Below, one piece after another: positions 32,671-43,462 of a DNA stretch of 64,000 nucleotides. Position numbers and translations under genes: made by a program. Origin of the DNA: Streptomyces sp. FIT100. GTDB taxonomy: Bacteria > Actinomycetota > Actinomycetes > Streptomycetales > Streptomycetaceae. The DNA is taken from contig NZ_CP075715.1 of the NCBI RefSeq assembly GCF_024584805.1, forward strand, positions 3,282,026 to 3,346,025. Reading direction: 5' to 3'. Position 1 is the stretch's first letter, and each line of letters opens with the position of its first letter. The notes under the pieces were generated by a model. It was not told where the DNA came from and did no database searches. It worked only from the letters and a program-made list of their open reading frames with translations.

Positions 32671-33633
32671 ATGCTCGAGCGAGCAGCCCGGACGGTGCGG
32701 CGCCGGTGGGCGTCGACGGCGACGGCGGTGACAGCGGCGGCGACGGTTGTGGTGACGGCTGGGGCGGTCGGGACGGCGGGGGCGGACCCGGCCGGGCCGA
32801 AGACCGCACCGAAGGCCGGGCCGAAGACCGGAGCGATCGTGGTGGACTGCACCCGCAATCCCACCGCCCTGCAGCGGGCGATCGACAGTGCCATCACGAA
32901 GTCGGAGCTGAAGGTGAGAGGGACCTGCATCGGGCCCTTCACCATCGACAAGAGCCTGTCCCTGATCGGCGACAAGCACGCGGTCCTCGACGGGAACTTC
33001 GAGGGGCCGGCCGTCACCGTCAACGGAGGTGGCTCCCTGGTCCTGCTGAAGAAGCTGACCATCACCAACGGCGCCGGCAACGCCACGGACCCGGCAGGGC
33101 TCGGCGGCGGCATCCTCAACAACAACGGCAACGTGACCCTGAGCGACTCCACGGTGCGTCACAACACCGCCGGGTCGGGCGGCGGCATCGCGAACAACGA
33201 CAGCAACCCCGCCGACGCCTTCACGGCCACGGTGAACGTGATCCGCTCCACGGTGAGGCACAACACCGCGACGGAACGCGGCGGAGGCATCTTCAACAGC
33301 AACGGCACGGTGACGCTGTCCCGCTCCACCGTGCGCCACAACATCGCGGTCGAAGGCGGCGGCATCCACAACGACGGCAACACGGTGGCGCTCGCCGACT
33401 CCAAGGTGTTCCGCAACGGCGCCACGCAACGCGGCGGCGGCCTCTTCAACAACGCCGGGACCACGACGCTGATCCGCTCCGAAGTGGAGCGGAACACCGC
33501 GGGCGCCGGGCTCGGCAGCGGTGGCGGCATCTTCGAGCAGGGCGGCTCGGTGACGCTGAACAAGACCAAGGTCCGCCAGAACCACCCGGACAACTGCGCC
33601 CCGGCAGGCACCGTCCCCGACTGCATCGGCTGA
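32671..33633 (+). CDS. Secreted right-handed beta-helix repeat protein
   Basis: About 320 residues. Basic start and long hydrophobic signal sequence (TATAVTAAATVVVTAGAVGTAGA) with a likely cleavage near residue 38. From about 130 onward the sequence is made of five or six coils of about 30 residues with GGGI(L/A/F/H)N and VTL(S/A)xSxVRHNTA, the Pmp/parallel beta-helix pattern. Two Cys at each end may cap it. Such proteins sit outside the membrane and bind or cut polysaccharide, or are structural; no catalytic residues are evident. Monocistronic. Confidence 0.85.
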   Translation: MLERAARTVRRRWASTATAVTAAATVVVTAGAVGTAGADPAGPKTAPKAGPKTGAIVVDCTRNPTALQRAIDSAITKSELKVRGTCIGPFTIDKSLSLIGDKHAVLDGNFEGPAVTVNGGGSLVLLKKLTITNGAGNATDPAGLGGGILNNNGNVTLSDSTVRHNTAGSGGGIANNDSNPADAFTATVNVIRSTVRHNTATERGGGIFNSNGTVTLSRSTVRHNIAVEGGGIHNDGNTVALADSKVFRNGATQRGGGLFNNAGTTTLIRSEVERNTAGAGLGSGGGIFEQGGSVTLNKTKVRQNHPDNCAPAGTVPDCIG

Positions 33634-33661
33634 CGTCCGCGCGTCGCGTGGCAGGGGGCGC

Positions 33662-34516
33662 TCAGGCCCGGCACACCAGCAGCATCTGTGCCGCCGCGTG
33701 ATGCGCCCCCACCCGCGCCGCCCTCCCCCAGTCGCGCCCGCGGTCGACCAGCTGCACGGCGAACGTCGCACCGCCCTTGACCGGGTAGCTGCCGACGGGG
33801 ACCAGCTCGCCGCGGTGGACGGTCTGGCGGACGCCGAAGGCGGTGTACGCGGAGCCGGGGTCGTCCGGGTCGGCGAGGACGCGGTAGACGGTGGGGTCGC
33901 CGGCCGTGTCGGTGGCGTGGGTGGTGCGCGGGACGAAGACCGCGAGGGAGCACTGCGCGTAGCGCGCGTCGAGGTCCCAGACCCAGGTCGCCGTGGAGCC
34001 CCGGTCGTGGTCGGGGCTGCCGGACATGGGGACGGCCGAGAAGCTGCCGTCGCAGCCGCCCTCGCGCCGGCCGCCGGAGGGGACGGTGTACCAGGCGGCG
34101 CGGCCGTTCTCGAAGCGCCCCCTCTCGTGGTAGCGGCCCGTAGGACAGCCCGGGCCCGCCCACTCCTCGAAGCCCTCGCCGCTGGCGTCCGGATCGGGCA
34201 GCGACGTCGGGCCGACCCGCGTCGGTATGCCCCTGCCCGCGATGTCGTCGTCGGCCCGGGCCTCGCTGTCGGCGTCCGAGCCGGTGAGCAGCGCGACGGC
34301 GGCGACGAAGCAGCCCAGGACGACCACGACTCCGCCGGCCAGCAGGCTCTTGCGGGCCCTGGACAGCGTCGAGACACGGCCCGCGAGCGTCTCCCGCGCG
34401 ATCCATGAGCCGGCGGAACCGCCCAGGCTGCTGCCCCGCACCACGTATCCGCAGTCGGAGCAGTTCATACCCGGCAGCGGGCCTCGCCTTTCACTGCCGC
34501 AACGTTCGCACGCCAT
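33662..34516 (-). CDS. Zinc-ribbon, single-TM protein with extracellular domain
   Basis: 284 residues. N-terminal zinc ribbon with CERCG and CSDCG, a TM helix near 58-78 (LLAGGVVVVLGCFVAAVALL), then an exported domain of about 200 residues with several Cys (GPGCPTGRY, GGCDGSFSA, QCSLAVFV). The layout is that of actinobacterial membrane-anchored proteins of unknown role. It is convergent with the beta-helix gene, 28 bp apart. Confidence 0.75.
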   Translation of the reverse strand: MACERCGSERRGPLPGMNCSDCGYVVRGSSLGGSAGSWIARETLAGRVSTLSRARKSLLAGGVVVVLGCFVAAVALLTGSDADSEARADDDIAGRGIPTRVGPTSLPDPDASGEGFEEWAGPGCPTGRYHERGRFENGRAAWYTVPSGGRREGGCDGSFSAVPMSGSPDHDRGSTATWVWDLDARYAQCSLAVFVPRTTHATDTAGDPTVYRVLADPDDPGSAYTAFGVRQTVHRGELVPVGSYPVKGGATFAVQLVDRGRDWGRAARVGAHHAAAQMLLVCRA

Positions 34517-34586
34517 ACCAGCTCACTATGCAGCAACCCCAGCCGTCACGAGGGGCGAACACCGAGACCACGACGCGCCGCCGGGT

Positions 34587-36371
34587 TCAGCGCAGTTCCT
34601 CCGGGCACGGCGTACCCCGCGGCAGCTGATACGGCGCCGCCAGCCGGTACACACCCGGGCGCGGGGCGAGGAGCTCGGTCCACTCGTCGCCCTCCGCGTC
34701 CTCCTCCGCCTTCAGCAGGCAGCCGGCCACGTTGACGTACGTCCTGGGCGATGTGTCGTCGTCCTCCCGCAGCTTCGACGCCTCCGTCTCCCGCGGCTGC
34801 TCCACGCTGCGCCCCTGCTCGTCGACGAGGCCGAGCCACGGCGAGTACGGGATGCGGATCAGCACCCGGCCCGCCGCGCGCACGTCGATCCTCAGCTCCC
34901 CCGCGCCCGCCCGGTCCACCGTCGCCGGCGGGTCGGCCAGCGGCATCGGGTCCCGGACGGCGAAGAGCTGCCAGTTCGCGTCCGACCAGACCCGCTCGAG
35001 ATACGGCAGTCCGTCCTCGACCAGCTCGGCCTCCCGGTCGGCGCCCGAGTCCGGCCTGCCGCTCGGCAGCACGACGTAGTGCACCGCCCAGCGGTCGAGC
35101 CACTCGCGGTAGTTGCCGGCGTTGAGGGTGTCGTCGTAGAAGAGCGGGTTGCGCTCCATGTCGGCCTGCCGGTTCCAGCCGCGCGCGAGGTTGACGTACG
35201 GAGCGAGCGCGGATGCCTCGCGGTGGCTGCTGGCGGGGACGACCTCGACGCGCCCCTTCTCCGCACCGACCACCTGGAGTTCGTTCACGAGCGGGGCGAG
35301 TTCGCGGGTCCAGGACGCGGCCGGTGCCGTACGGACGATGTCGTCGACGCTCTTGAAGCCGATCCAGCCGTTGAGCCCGAGGAAGGCGACGAGGACCGCG
35401 CCCCACTTGAACGTGCCCGGCACGGTGTACGGCAGCGCCGCCAGCAGCACCACGCCGGCGAACAGCATCGCGAGCCGCGAGACGTTCGAGCCGATCTGCG
35501 AGTCGACGAGGAAGGTGAGGAGGGTCCCGGCGGCGTACACCGCGGCCCCGGTGCGGACCGTCCGCCATTCCTTCGGTACGAGGACGAGGACGAGGGCTCC
35601 GAAGAGGAGCGGCAGCGACGTCGTCCCGAGCGACATCGGCTGCGTCCCCGCGAACGGGAACAGCCATGCCGACAGCGCCACGACCGCGACCGGCGCGAGC
35701 CCCAGCGCGTACGCCCCGGGGCGCCGCTTGTTGAGGAACAGCGCCGCCGCGACGACCCCGAGGAACAGCCCGGCGACCGGGCTCGACGCGGTGGCGAGGC
35801 CCGCGAGCGGCGCGGCGGCGGCCGCCTTCGCCCACCGCTTCCTGCGCCAGCGGTAGGGCCAGCAGAAGACGGCCGCGACCGCCCCCAGCGCGAAGAGCAT
35901 CCCGAGCCCGAACGTGACCCGGCCGGACAGCGCGTTGCACAGGAACGCGAACACCCCGGCGAGTGCGCATGCCATCGGATTGCGGACGGCCCGGATGCGG
36001 GTGAGGACCAGCGCGGTCAGCGCTGCGGACAGTGTGCCGACGATCATCATCGTCGTCCGCACGCCGAGGACGGACATGAGGTACGGGGACACCACGCTGT
36101 ACGAGACGGGGTGCATCCCGCCGTACCAGGCGAGGTTGTACGCGGAGTCGGGGTGCCGTCCGACGAACTCGGCCCAGGCGTCCTGGGCGGCCAGATCGCC
36201 GCCGCTGTTCGCGAAGGCGAAGAACCAGACGACGTGGGCGACTCCGGCGAGGAGCGTGGCCGCGGCGACCGGGTGACTCAGGGCGCGGCGGGTGCGCTGC
36301 CGCAGGCTGTCGTGGACGTACGCGTCGACCTCGTGGTCGGCGTACGCCGGCGGCGGCTCAGCGGTGATCAC
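34587..36371 (-). CDS. Polytopic membrane protein, glycosyltransferase-C-like layout
   Basis: About 594 residues. A cytoplasmic N-terminus, then around 10 hydrophobic segments between 45 and 345, then an extracytoplasmic C-terminal half of about 250 residues. Motifs such as WAEFVGRHPDSAYNLAWYGG in the first loop and DRWAVHYVVLPSGRPDS in the tail are found in actinobacterial proteins often annotated as MFS or 6-pyruvoyl-tetrahydropterin-synthase-related, which in layout resemble lipid-linked sugar transferases. GTG at 36371 has GGGAAG upstream. Downstream of the D-Ala carboxypeptidase, hinting at envelope work. Confidence 0.7.
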   Translation of the reverse strand: MITAEPPPAYADHEVDAYVHDSLRQRTRRALSHPVAAATLLAGVAHVVWFFAFANSGGDLAAQDAWAEFVGRHPDSAYNLAWYGGMHPVSYSVVSPYLMSVLGVRTTMMIVGTLSAALTALVLTRIRAVRNPMACALAGVFAFLCNALSGRVTFGLGMLFALGAVAAVFCWPYRWRRKRWAKAAAAAPLAGLATASSPVAGLFLGVVAAALFLNKRRPGAYALGLAPVAVVALSAWLFPFAGTQPMSLGTTSLPLLFGALVLVLVPKEWRTVRTGAAVYAAGTLLTFLVDSQIGSNVSRLAMLFAGVVLLAALPYTVPGTFKWGAVLVAFLGLNGWIGFKSVDDIVRTAPAASWTRELAPLVNELQVVGAEKGRVEVVPASSHREASALAPYVNLARGWNRQADMERNPLFYDDTLNAGNYREWLDRWAVHYVVLPSGRPDSGADREAELVEDGLPYLERVWSDANWQLFAVRDPMPLADPPATVDRAGAGELRIDVRAAGRVLIRIPYSPWLGLVDEQGRSVEQPRETEASKLREDDDTSPRTYVNVAGCLLKAEEDAEGDEWTELLAPRPGVYRLAAPYQLPRGTPCPEELR

Positions 36372-36501
36372 TTCGGCTCTTCCCGTCCGTTCCGTTCCCG
36401 CGGACGCGGTCCCGTCCCCGTACGTACAGGGACGCGTCACGGGGATGTCACGTTGCCCGGACGCTAGCACGGGCGTTCTCAGGGGCGTTCGGGGACGACA
36501 A

Positions 36502-36546
36502 GGCCGCGGCCCCGGTACGGAGTGGTGCTCCGTACCGCGGCCGCGG
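36502..36546 (-). terminator. Hairpin terminator after the carboxypeptidase gene
   Basis: A long GC-rich stem with a CC bulge and TGGTG loop (arms about 36502-36520 and 36526-36546), 37 bp past the stop at 36583. Confidence 0.7.
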
Positions 36547-36582
36547 GCGCCGGGTTTCGACGGGTCTGACGGGTCCGACGGG

Positions 36583-38979
<2,397 letters not shown>

Positions 38980-39171
38980 CGTGCCTCCTCCATGCCTACG
39001 CGCCGCGAAACGCGCTGTCCGAACCATCTACCAGTGTCCTGTGTGAGCGCTTGGCCCCCGTGCTAGACGAGAACGACATACCTGCCGGTTCCCGTACGAA
39101 GCACACAGGCGCTCTCGACAGACCAATGTGAGAGGCGTCACCCTGTCATTCATCCACGCGGGGAGGCATGG

Positions 39172-39900
39172 ATGGGCAGGAGCCGCAGAACACTTCCGGA
39201 GGAGCTTCTGCTGCTCGCTCTGGACCCGGCAACGGGTACCACAGCGCAGCCGCAGTCGCTCGACCTCGGCCTGGCGGGAGCGCAGCTAGTGGAGCTGGCT
39301 CTGGCAGGACGGATAGCCCCTGACGGGGATCGTATCGCCGTGGTGATGCCACGGCCGACAGGAGATCCGACTCTGGACTCCGCACTGGAACTGCTGCGCA
39401 GGCGCGGCAGTCCGGTACGGGCCGTCCACTGGATCGGCGGGCCCCGGCTGGGGTTGCGCCAGACCTACCTCTCGCATCTGGAGCGGTGCGGCATGGTGCA
39501 TGCCGTGGCGGGCCAGATGTGCGGGGTGCTGCCGACGACTCGCTACCAGGCGACGGACACGGCGATCAGCCGGGAGATCAGGGCCCGGCTGGACAGTGCG
39601 ATCCGCACCGGCGTACCGCCGGACCCGCGGACCGCGGCGCTCGCCGCGCTGGCCCACGCGGTCGGTCTCGGCAAGCATCTGTACCCCGGCAACGAGGGGC
39701 GCTCGTCGCGCTCCCGGCTCCGGGATCTGATCAGGCACGACCCCATGGGCGGTCTCGTGGCGCACGCCGTGATGGACGTCCAGAACGGTGTGGCCGCACA
39801 GCCGCGCCGCAATAACCCGGCCGCGGGCGGCCGTCCGTCGGCGGGCGCCGTACCGGTGCAGCCGCGCGGCGGAAGCATGGCCCGCGCCGCCGTGCACTGA
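39172..39900 (+). CDS. GOLPH3/VPS74-family (GPP34) protein
   Basis: 242 residues. The start RTLPEELLLLALDPATGTT and the following QSLDLGLAGAQLVELALAGRI are the family hallmark, with LPTTRYQATD in the middle. Eukaryotic members bind PI4P; Streptomyces have many copies of unknown function. The last 40 residues are a low-complexity Gly/Pro/Arg tail. GGGGAGG precedes the ATG. Confidence 0.9.
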   Translation: MGRSRRTLPEELLLLALDPATGTTAQPQSLDLGLAGAQLVELALAGRIAPDGDRIAVVMPRPTGDPTLDSALELLRRRGSPVRAVHWIGGPRLGLRQTYLSHLERCGMVHAVAGQMCGVLPTTRYQATDTAISREIRARLDSAIRTGVPPDPRTAALAALAHAVGLGKHLYPGNEGRSSRSRLRDLIRHDPMGGLVAHAVMDVQNGVAAQPRRNNPAAGGRPSAGAVPVQPRGGSMARAAVH

Positions 39901-40175
39901 GCACCACCACGCACCACCACCAGCACCACCCTGTGCACCAGCGCAGAACAGCAACAGCAGCACCACGTGCAACACCAGGCGTACAAGACCCGGTTCGGGA
40001 GCCGCACCGAGCGCGCGGGGCAGTCGTCGAGACTACCCCGCGCGCTCGCCTTGTCATGCGTGTCGTCATTTTCCAGCGCAGGCCGCACCATTGGTGGCAG
40101 TCTGCTGAAACGTAGACACGCACAGCGACAAAGCCGTGCGAGAAGCAGGATCCCGCAGCCGGAGGTGCAGTTTCC
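39901..40175. other. CACCA/CAGCA-rich spacer
   Basis: No gene seen. The first 75 bp are C/A-rich with repeated CACCAC and CAGCA words on the plus strand; the rest is likely promoter for the regulator at 40176. Confidence 0.5.
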
Positions 40176-41033
40176 GTGGCGTCCAGTGTCAACCCCACCG
40201 TCAGGCGCCGCCGCTTGGGCCAGGAGCTGCGTCGGCTCCGCGAGCTCAAGGGCATGACCGCGGAGGAGGTGGCGGAGCGCCTTCTCGTCTCCCAGTCGAA
40301 GATCAGCCGGCTGGAGAACGGCCGGCGGTCGATCAGCCAGCGCGACGTCCGCGACCTCTGCGGGGTGTACGAGGTCGAGGACCACCGGGTCGTCGACTCC
40401 CTGATGCAGATGGCCAAGGACTCCCGCCAGCAGGGCTGGTGGCACGCCTTCGGCGACATCCCCTACAGCGTCTACATCGGCCTGGAGACCGACGCCGCGA
40501 GCCTGCGGGTGTACGAGCCGCAGATCGTGCCGGGTCTGCTCCAGACCCGGACGTACGCGGAGGCCCTCATCACCGGCGCGCTGCCCGAGTCGCCGGTCAG
40601 CGACGTCGAGAAGCGCGTCCAGGTCCGGTTGCGCCGGCAGGAGCGCATCCAGACACCCGACAACCCGCTGCGGCTGTGGGCGGTGGTCGACGAGGCGGCC
40701 CTGCGCCGGGTGGTGGGCAACCGGCAGCTGATGCGCGAGCAGTTGGAGTTCCTCGTCGAGCAGTCGCAGCTGCCGCATGTCACGGTCCAGGTGCTGCCGT
40801 TCGACATGGGTGCGCACCCGGGCATCACCGGGCATTACGCCGTGCTCGAATTCCCCGACGCGTCGGACTCGAGCGTCGTCTACATCGAGGGCGTCACCAG
40901 CGACCTTTATCTGGAGAAGGCGAACGACGTCCACAAATACACCGTGATGTACGAGCACTTGCGCGCCCAGGCGCTCAACGCGGACCAGACCCGCGAGTTC
41001 ATCGAGGACATCGCCAAGGGGTACGCAAGGTGA
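40176..41033 (+). CDS. Helix-turn-helix (XRE) regulator with DUF5753 domain
   Basis: 285 residues. HTH at about 15-70 (LRELKGMTAEEVAERLLVSQ, SKISRLENGRRSIS), then a DUF5753 domain marked by YEPQIVPGLLQTRTYAEAL and FDMGAHPGITGHYAVLEF. In Streptomyces such proteins pair with a small DUF397 protein, as in the whiJ/bldB-related loci that tune development and antibiotic production. GTG start with GGAGG upstream. The DUF397 gene follows after 186 bp. Confidence 0.92.
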   Translation: MASSVNPTVRRRRLGQELRRLRELKGMTAEEVAERLLVSQSKISRLENGRRSISQRDVRDLCGVYEVEDHRVVDSLMQMAKDSRQQGWWHAFGDIPYSVYIGLETDAASLRVYEPQIVPGLLQTRTYAEALITGALPESPVSDVEKRVQVRLRRQERIQTPDNPLRLWAVVDEAALRRVVGNRQLMREQLEFLVEQSQLPHVTVQVLPFDMGAHPGITGHYAVLEFPDASDSSVVYIEGVTSDLYLEKANDVHKYTVMYEHLRAQALNADQTREFIEDIAKGYAR

Positions 41034-41219
41034 CGTCCGGGTAACGAAGTTGCGGGGCGGGCACGGTACACCGTGGCAACCGGTTCCCGGAAGCCCAGTG
41101 CGGAATATGCCATCCGGTCGGGTGAACGGCCGTTCTCAGAAACAGGGGCCGCCAAGTAGCGTCGTGATCACGCCGTCAAGAACGTCGGCGGCAACGGCCA
41201 ACCTGAACCGGAGATTCAC

Positions 41220-41420
41220 ATGGCTATTCAAAAGGGCGCCCTGGACACGTGGACCAAGTCCTCGTACTCCGGCGGAAACGGCGCTTGTGTCGAGGTCAAG
41301 TCCCCTGTCGAGCAGGCCGTCGCCGTACGCGACTCCAAAGTCCCCGCCGGCCCCAACCTCACCTTCGTCCCCGCATCGTGGAACGCGTTCGTGCACGAGG
41401 TGGGCAACGGTTCCCTCTAG
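41220..41420 (+). CDS. DUF397 protein
   Basis: 66 residues with the standard layout: TWTKSSYSGGNGACVEVK, then VAVRDSKVPAGPNLTFVP and W at the end. The family is thought to work with its DUF5753 regulator in a toxin/antitoxin-like way. CGGAGA 6 bases upstream of ATG. Confidence 0.93.
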   Translation: MAIQKGALDTWTKSSYSGGNGACVEVKSPVEQAVAVRDSKVPAGPNLTFVPASWNAFVHEVGNGSL

Positions 41421-41491
41421 GCACCGGACCCACGCCTCACCTCCTCAACCCATCGTCGCTCGACCGTACTCACACCGTTCGGCAACGAAAA

Positions 41492-41532
41492 GAGCCCTCT
41501 CGACTGGTCCGCCGTCCCGGCCGAGGGGGCTC
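41492..41532 (+). terminator. Hairpin terminator between DUF397 gene and the convergent gene
   Basis: Arms GAGCCCTCTCG and CGAGGGGGCTC (one G-T type mismatch) followed by GGCGTTTT, 72 bp past the DUF397 stop. Confidence 0.6.
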
Positions 41533-41563
41533 GGCGTTTTCCGACAGGCCCTGAGGCACCCGT

Positions 41564-42391
41564 TCAGCGCAGCTGGTCCACGTAGCGGTCCGTCCCCGGC
41601 ACCGTGGGAATGAACGGCGCCACCAGCTCCACCCGCCCCAGCTCCCCCGCGTCCAGGTCCGCGAAGTGCTCCTCCCAGCAGGCGCGGGGGTCCTGGTCCA
41701 GGAACCAGAGCAGGGTGAGCCGCGTGTCGACACCCTCCACCTGCTTCACGTACGACATCCGGTCGAGCGGCAGCGGCGTCGGCCGGAAGACCGTCACCAT
41801 CGCGGCCGGAGAGCCCGCGAGCCGCTTCGGCAGCGACCGCGACCGCAGCCACTCCAGCAGCTCCGTCCGCCGCTCCGGCCCGTCCGCGTCGATCACCTCC
41901 ACCACCAGACCGGCGTAGGGATGGTCGAGCGCGTGATAGTCGCGCGGGCCCGCGGCGCCGTCCCGGTAGACGGTCGCGGCATGGTCCTGGAAGGCCGTGA
42001 AGACGTGCGTACGGTCGTGGTAGACGCGGCCGTCGCGGTTGAGCCGCTTGTTGATGCCGACGGTCCACTTCATGTGGTCGTCGTAGCGCCCCTCGGTGAT
42101 CCAGTATGTGGAGATGTAGCACCCGGCGGTCACCGGCTGGGCGATGGCGGACTTCTCCGGATAACGCAGCAGTTGCAGCTCCCGGGTCGCCACCCAGCGC
42201 CGCCCCGCGTACATCCAGGGCATCGCCATCGCGCCCGCGTAGTAGTGGTCGTCCTCGTACCAGCGGTTGTACGCGTACTCATGGCCCGGCTGCGGCTCGA
42301 CCATGGTGATCAGGGCATGGCCGGGGTGGACTCCGTACGGGCCCACGGCCGCCAGATCCGCGTACACCTCCGACAGGGTGTCCTCGCTCAC
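41564..42391 (-). CDS. Conserved protein of unknown function, EthD-like repeats
   Basis: 275 residues, no membrane segment or signal. Two parts look like dimeric alpha-beta barrel units: HEYAYNRWYEDDHYYAGAMA near 40 and LLWFLDQDPRACWEEHFADL near 230, both with the W/E...H pattern of EthD-type folds. I know it only as an actinobacterial conserved protein near SDRs. Divergent from the SDR at 42473 with the operator between them, so they probably share a regulator and pathway. Confidence 0.7.
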   Translation of the reverse strand: MSEDTLSEVYADLAAVGPYGVHPGHALITMVEPQPGHEYAYNRWYEDDHYYAGAMAMPWMYAGRRWVATRELQLLRYPEKSAIAQPVTAGCYISTYWITEGRYDDHMKWTVGINKRLNRDGRVYHDRTHVFTAFQDHAATVYRDGAAGPRDYHALDHPYAGLVVEVIDADGPERRTELLEWLRSRSLPKRLAGSPAAMVTVFRPTPLPLDRMSYVKQVEGVDTRLTLLWFLDQDPRACWEEHFADLDAGELGRVELVAPFIPTVPGTDRYVDQLR

Positions 42392-42427
42392 GACGCTCCC
42401 CTTCCTTCCTCCGTCCGACGGACCTAC

Positions 42428-42444
42428 TCTGACGCTCCGTCAGA
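42428..42444. promoter_or_regulatory. TetR-type operator between divergent genes
   Basis: Perfect inverted repeat TCTGACG-N3-CGTCAGA, 37 bp before the 41564-42391 gene and 29 bp before the SDR gene. Close forms of this site are bound by TetR-family repressors of lipid and steroid catabolic genes in actinobacteria (recalled, not checked). No TetR gene is beside it. Confidence 0.75.
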
Positions 42445-42472
42445 TGGATGACCAGAGCCGGGAGCCGCACAG

Positions 42473-43255
42473 ATGCTGCTGCAAGGGAAGACCGTCATCG
42501 TGTCCGGCGTCGGCGCCGGGCTCGGGCACCAGGTCGCCGCGACCGTCGTACGGGACGGCGGCAACGCCGTCCTCGGCGCGCGCACCGAGGCGAACCTCGC
42601 CAAGACCGCCGCCGAGCTGGACCCCGAGGGCGCGCACACCGCCCACCGGTCCACCGACATCACCGACGAGACCCAGTGCGAGGCGCTCGCGGCCCTGGCC
42701 GTGGAGCGCTTCGGGGGGATCGACGCGGTCGTCCATGTCGCGGCCTGGGACAGCTACTTCGGCGGCCTGGAGGACGCCGACTTCGCCACCTGGCAGCGGG
42801 TCGTCGACGTCAACCTGCTGGGCACCCTGCGGATGACCCGCGCCTGCCTCCCGGCGCTCAAGGAGCGCGGCGGTTCCGTCGTCGTCATCGGCACCCAGTC
42901 GTCGGTGGCCGCACCCTCCCAGGTCCGCCAGGCGGCGTACGCGGCCTCCAAGGGGGCGCTCACCTCGGCGATGTACTCCCTGGCGCGCGAGCTCGGCCCC
43001 CACCGGATCCGGGTCAACACCGTGCTGCCGGGCTGGATGTGGGGTCCGCCGGTCGAGGCGTACGTCCAGTTCACGGCGCACACCGAGGGCGTACCGGAGC
43101 CCGAGGTGCTCGGCCGGCTGACCGAGCGGATGGCGCTGCCCGAACTCGCCACGGACGGGGACGTGGCGGACGCGGTGGCCTTCCTCGCATCCGACCGGGC
43201 GCGGTCGATCACGGGGCAGTCGCTCCTCGTCAACGCGGGCGAGCTGATGCGGTAG
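42473..43255 (+). CDS. Short-chain dehydrogenase/reductase
   Basis: 260 residues. Cofactor loop VSGVGAGLGHQVA (TGxxxGxG variant), NNAG region as VHVAAWD, and YAASK catalytic pair with Ser in VIGTQSSVAA. C-terminal ITGQSLLVNAGELMR is typical. Shares the palindromic operator with the divergent gene. Probably acts on a lipid, steroid or aromatic alcohol. Confidence 0.9.
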   Translation: MLLQGKTVIVSGVGAGLGHQVAATVVRDGGNAVLGARTEANLAKTAAELDPEGAHTAHRSTDITDETQCEALAALAVERFGGIDAVVHVAAWDSYFGGLEDADFATWQRVVDVNLLGTLRMTRACLPALKERGGSVVVIGTQSSVAAPSQVRQAAYAASKGALTSAMYSLARELGPHRIRVNTVLPGWMWGPPVEAYVQFTAHTEGVPEPEVLGRLTERMALPELATDGDVADAVAFLASDRARSITGQSLLVNAGELMR

Positions 43256-43275
43256 CCGCACTCCCCGCCCCTCCT

Positions 43276-43309
43276 GGGCCGCACGGGCGAAGTCCGCCCG
43301 GTGCGGCCC
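43276..43309 (+). terminator. Hairpin terminator after the SDR gene
   Basis: Stem GGGCCGCACGGGCG with CGCCCGGTGCGGCCC (one bulged G), then CTCTTT, 20 bp past the stop. Confidence 0.65.
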
Positions 43310-43462
43310 TCTTTGCGCCCCTTCTCAGTCATGGATATGAACAGAGGTCAATGAATCGAACGATTTTACTTCCCCTTGACCTTTCAACGCGTTGTCGCGG
43401 CCAGTCGCATGGCCACACCATGAACGGCGTTCACAAGGCGGACCCCTGGAGGGGGACAGGAC

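Noticed and set aside
32593..34377. 594-codon minus-strand ORF across the beta-helix gene
   Set aside because: Spans two real genes in other frames; Arg/Ala/Thr-rich shadow.
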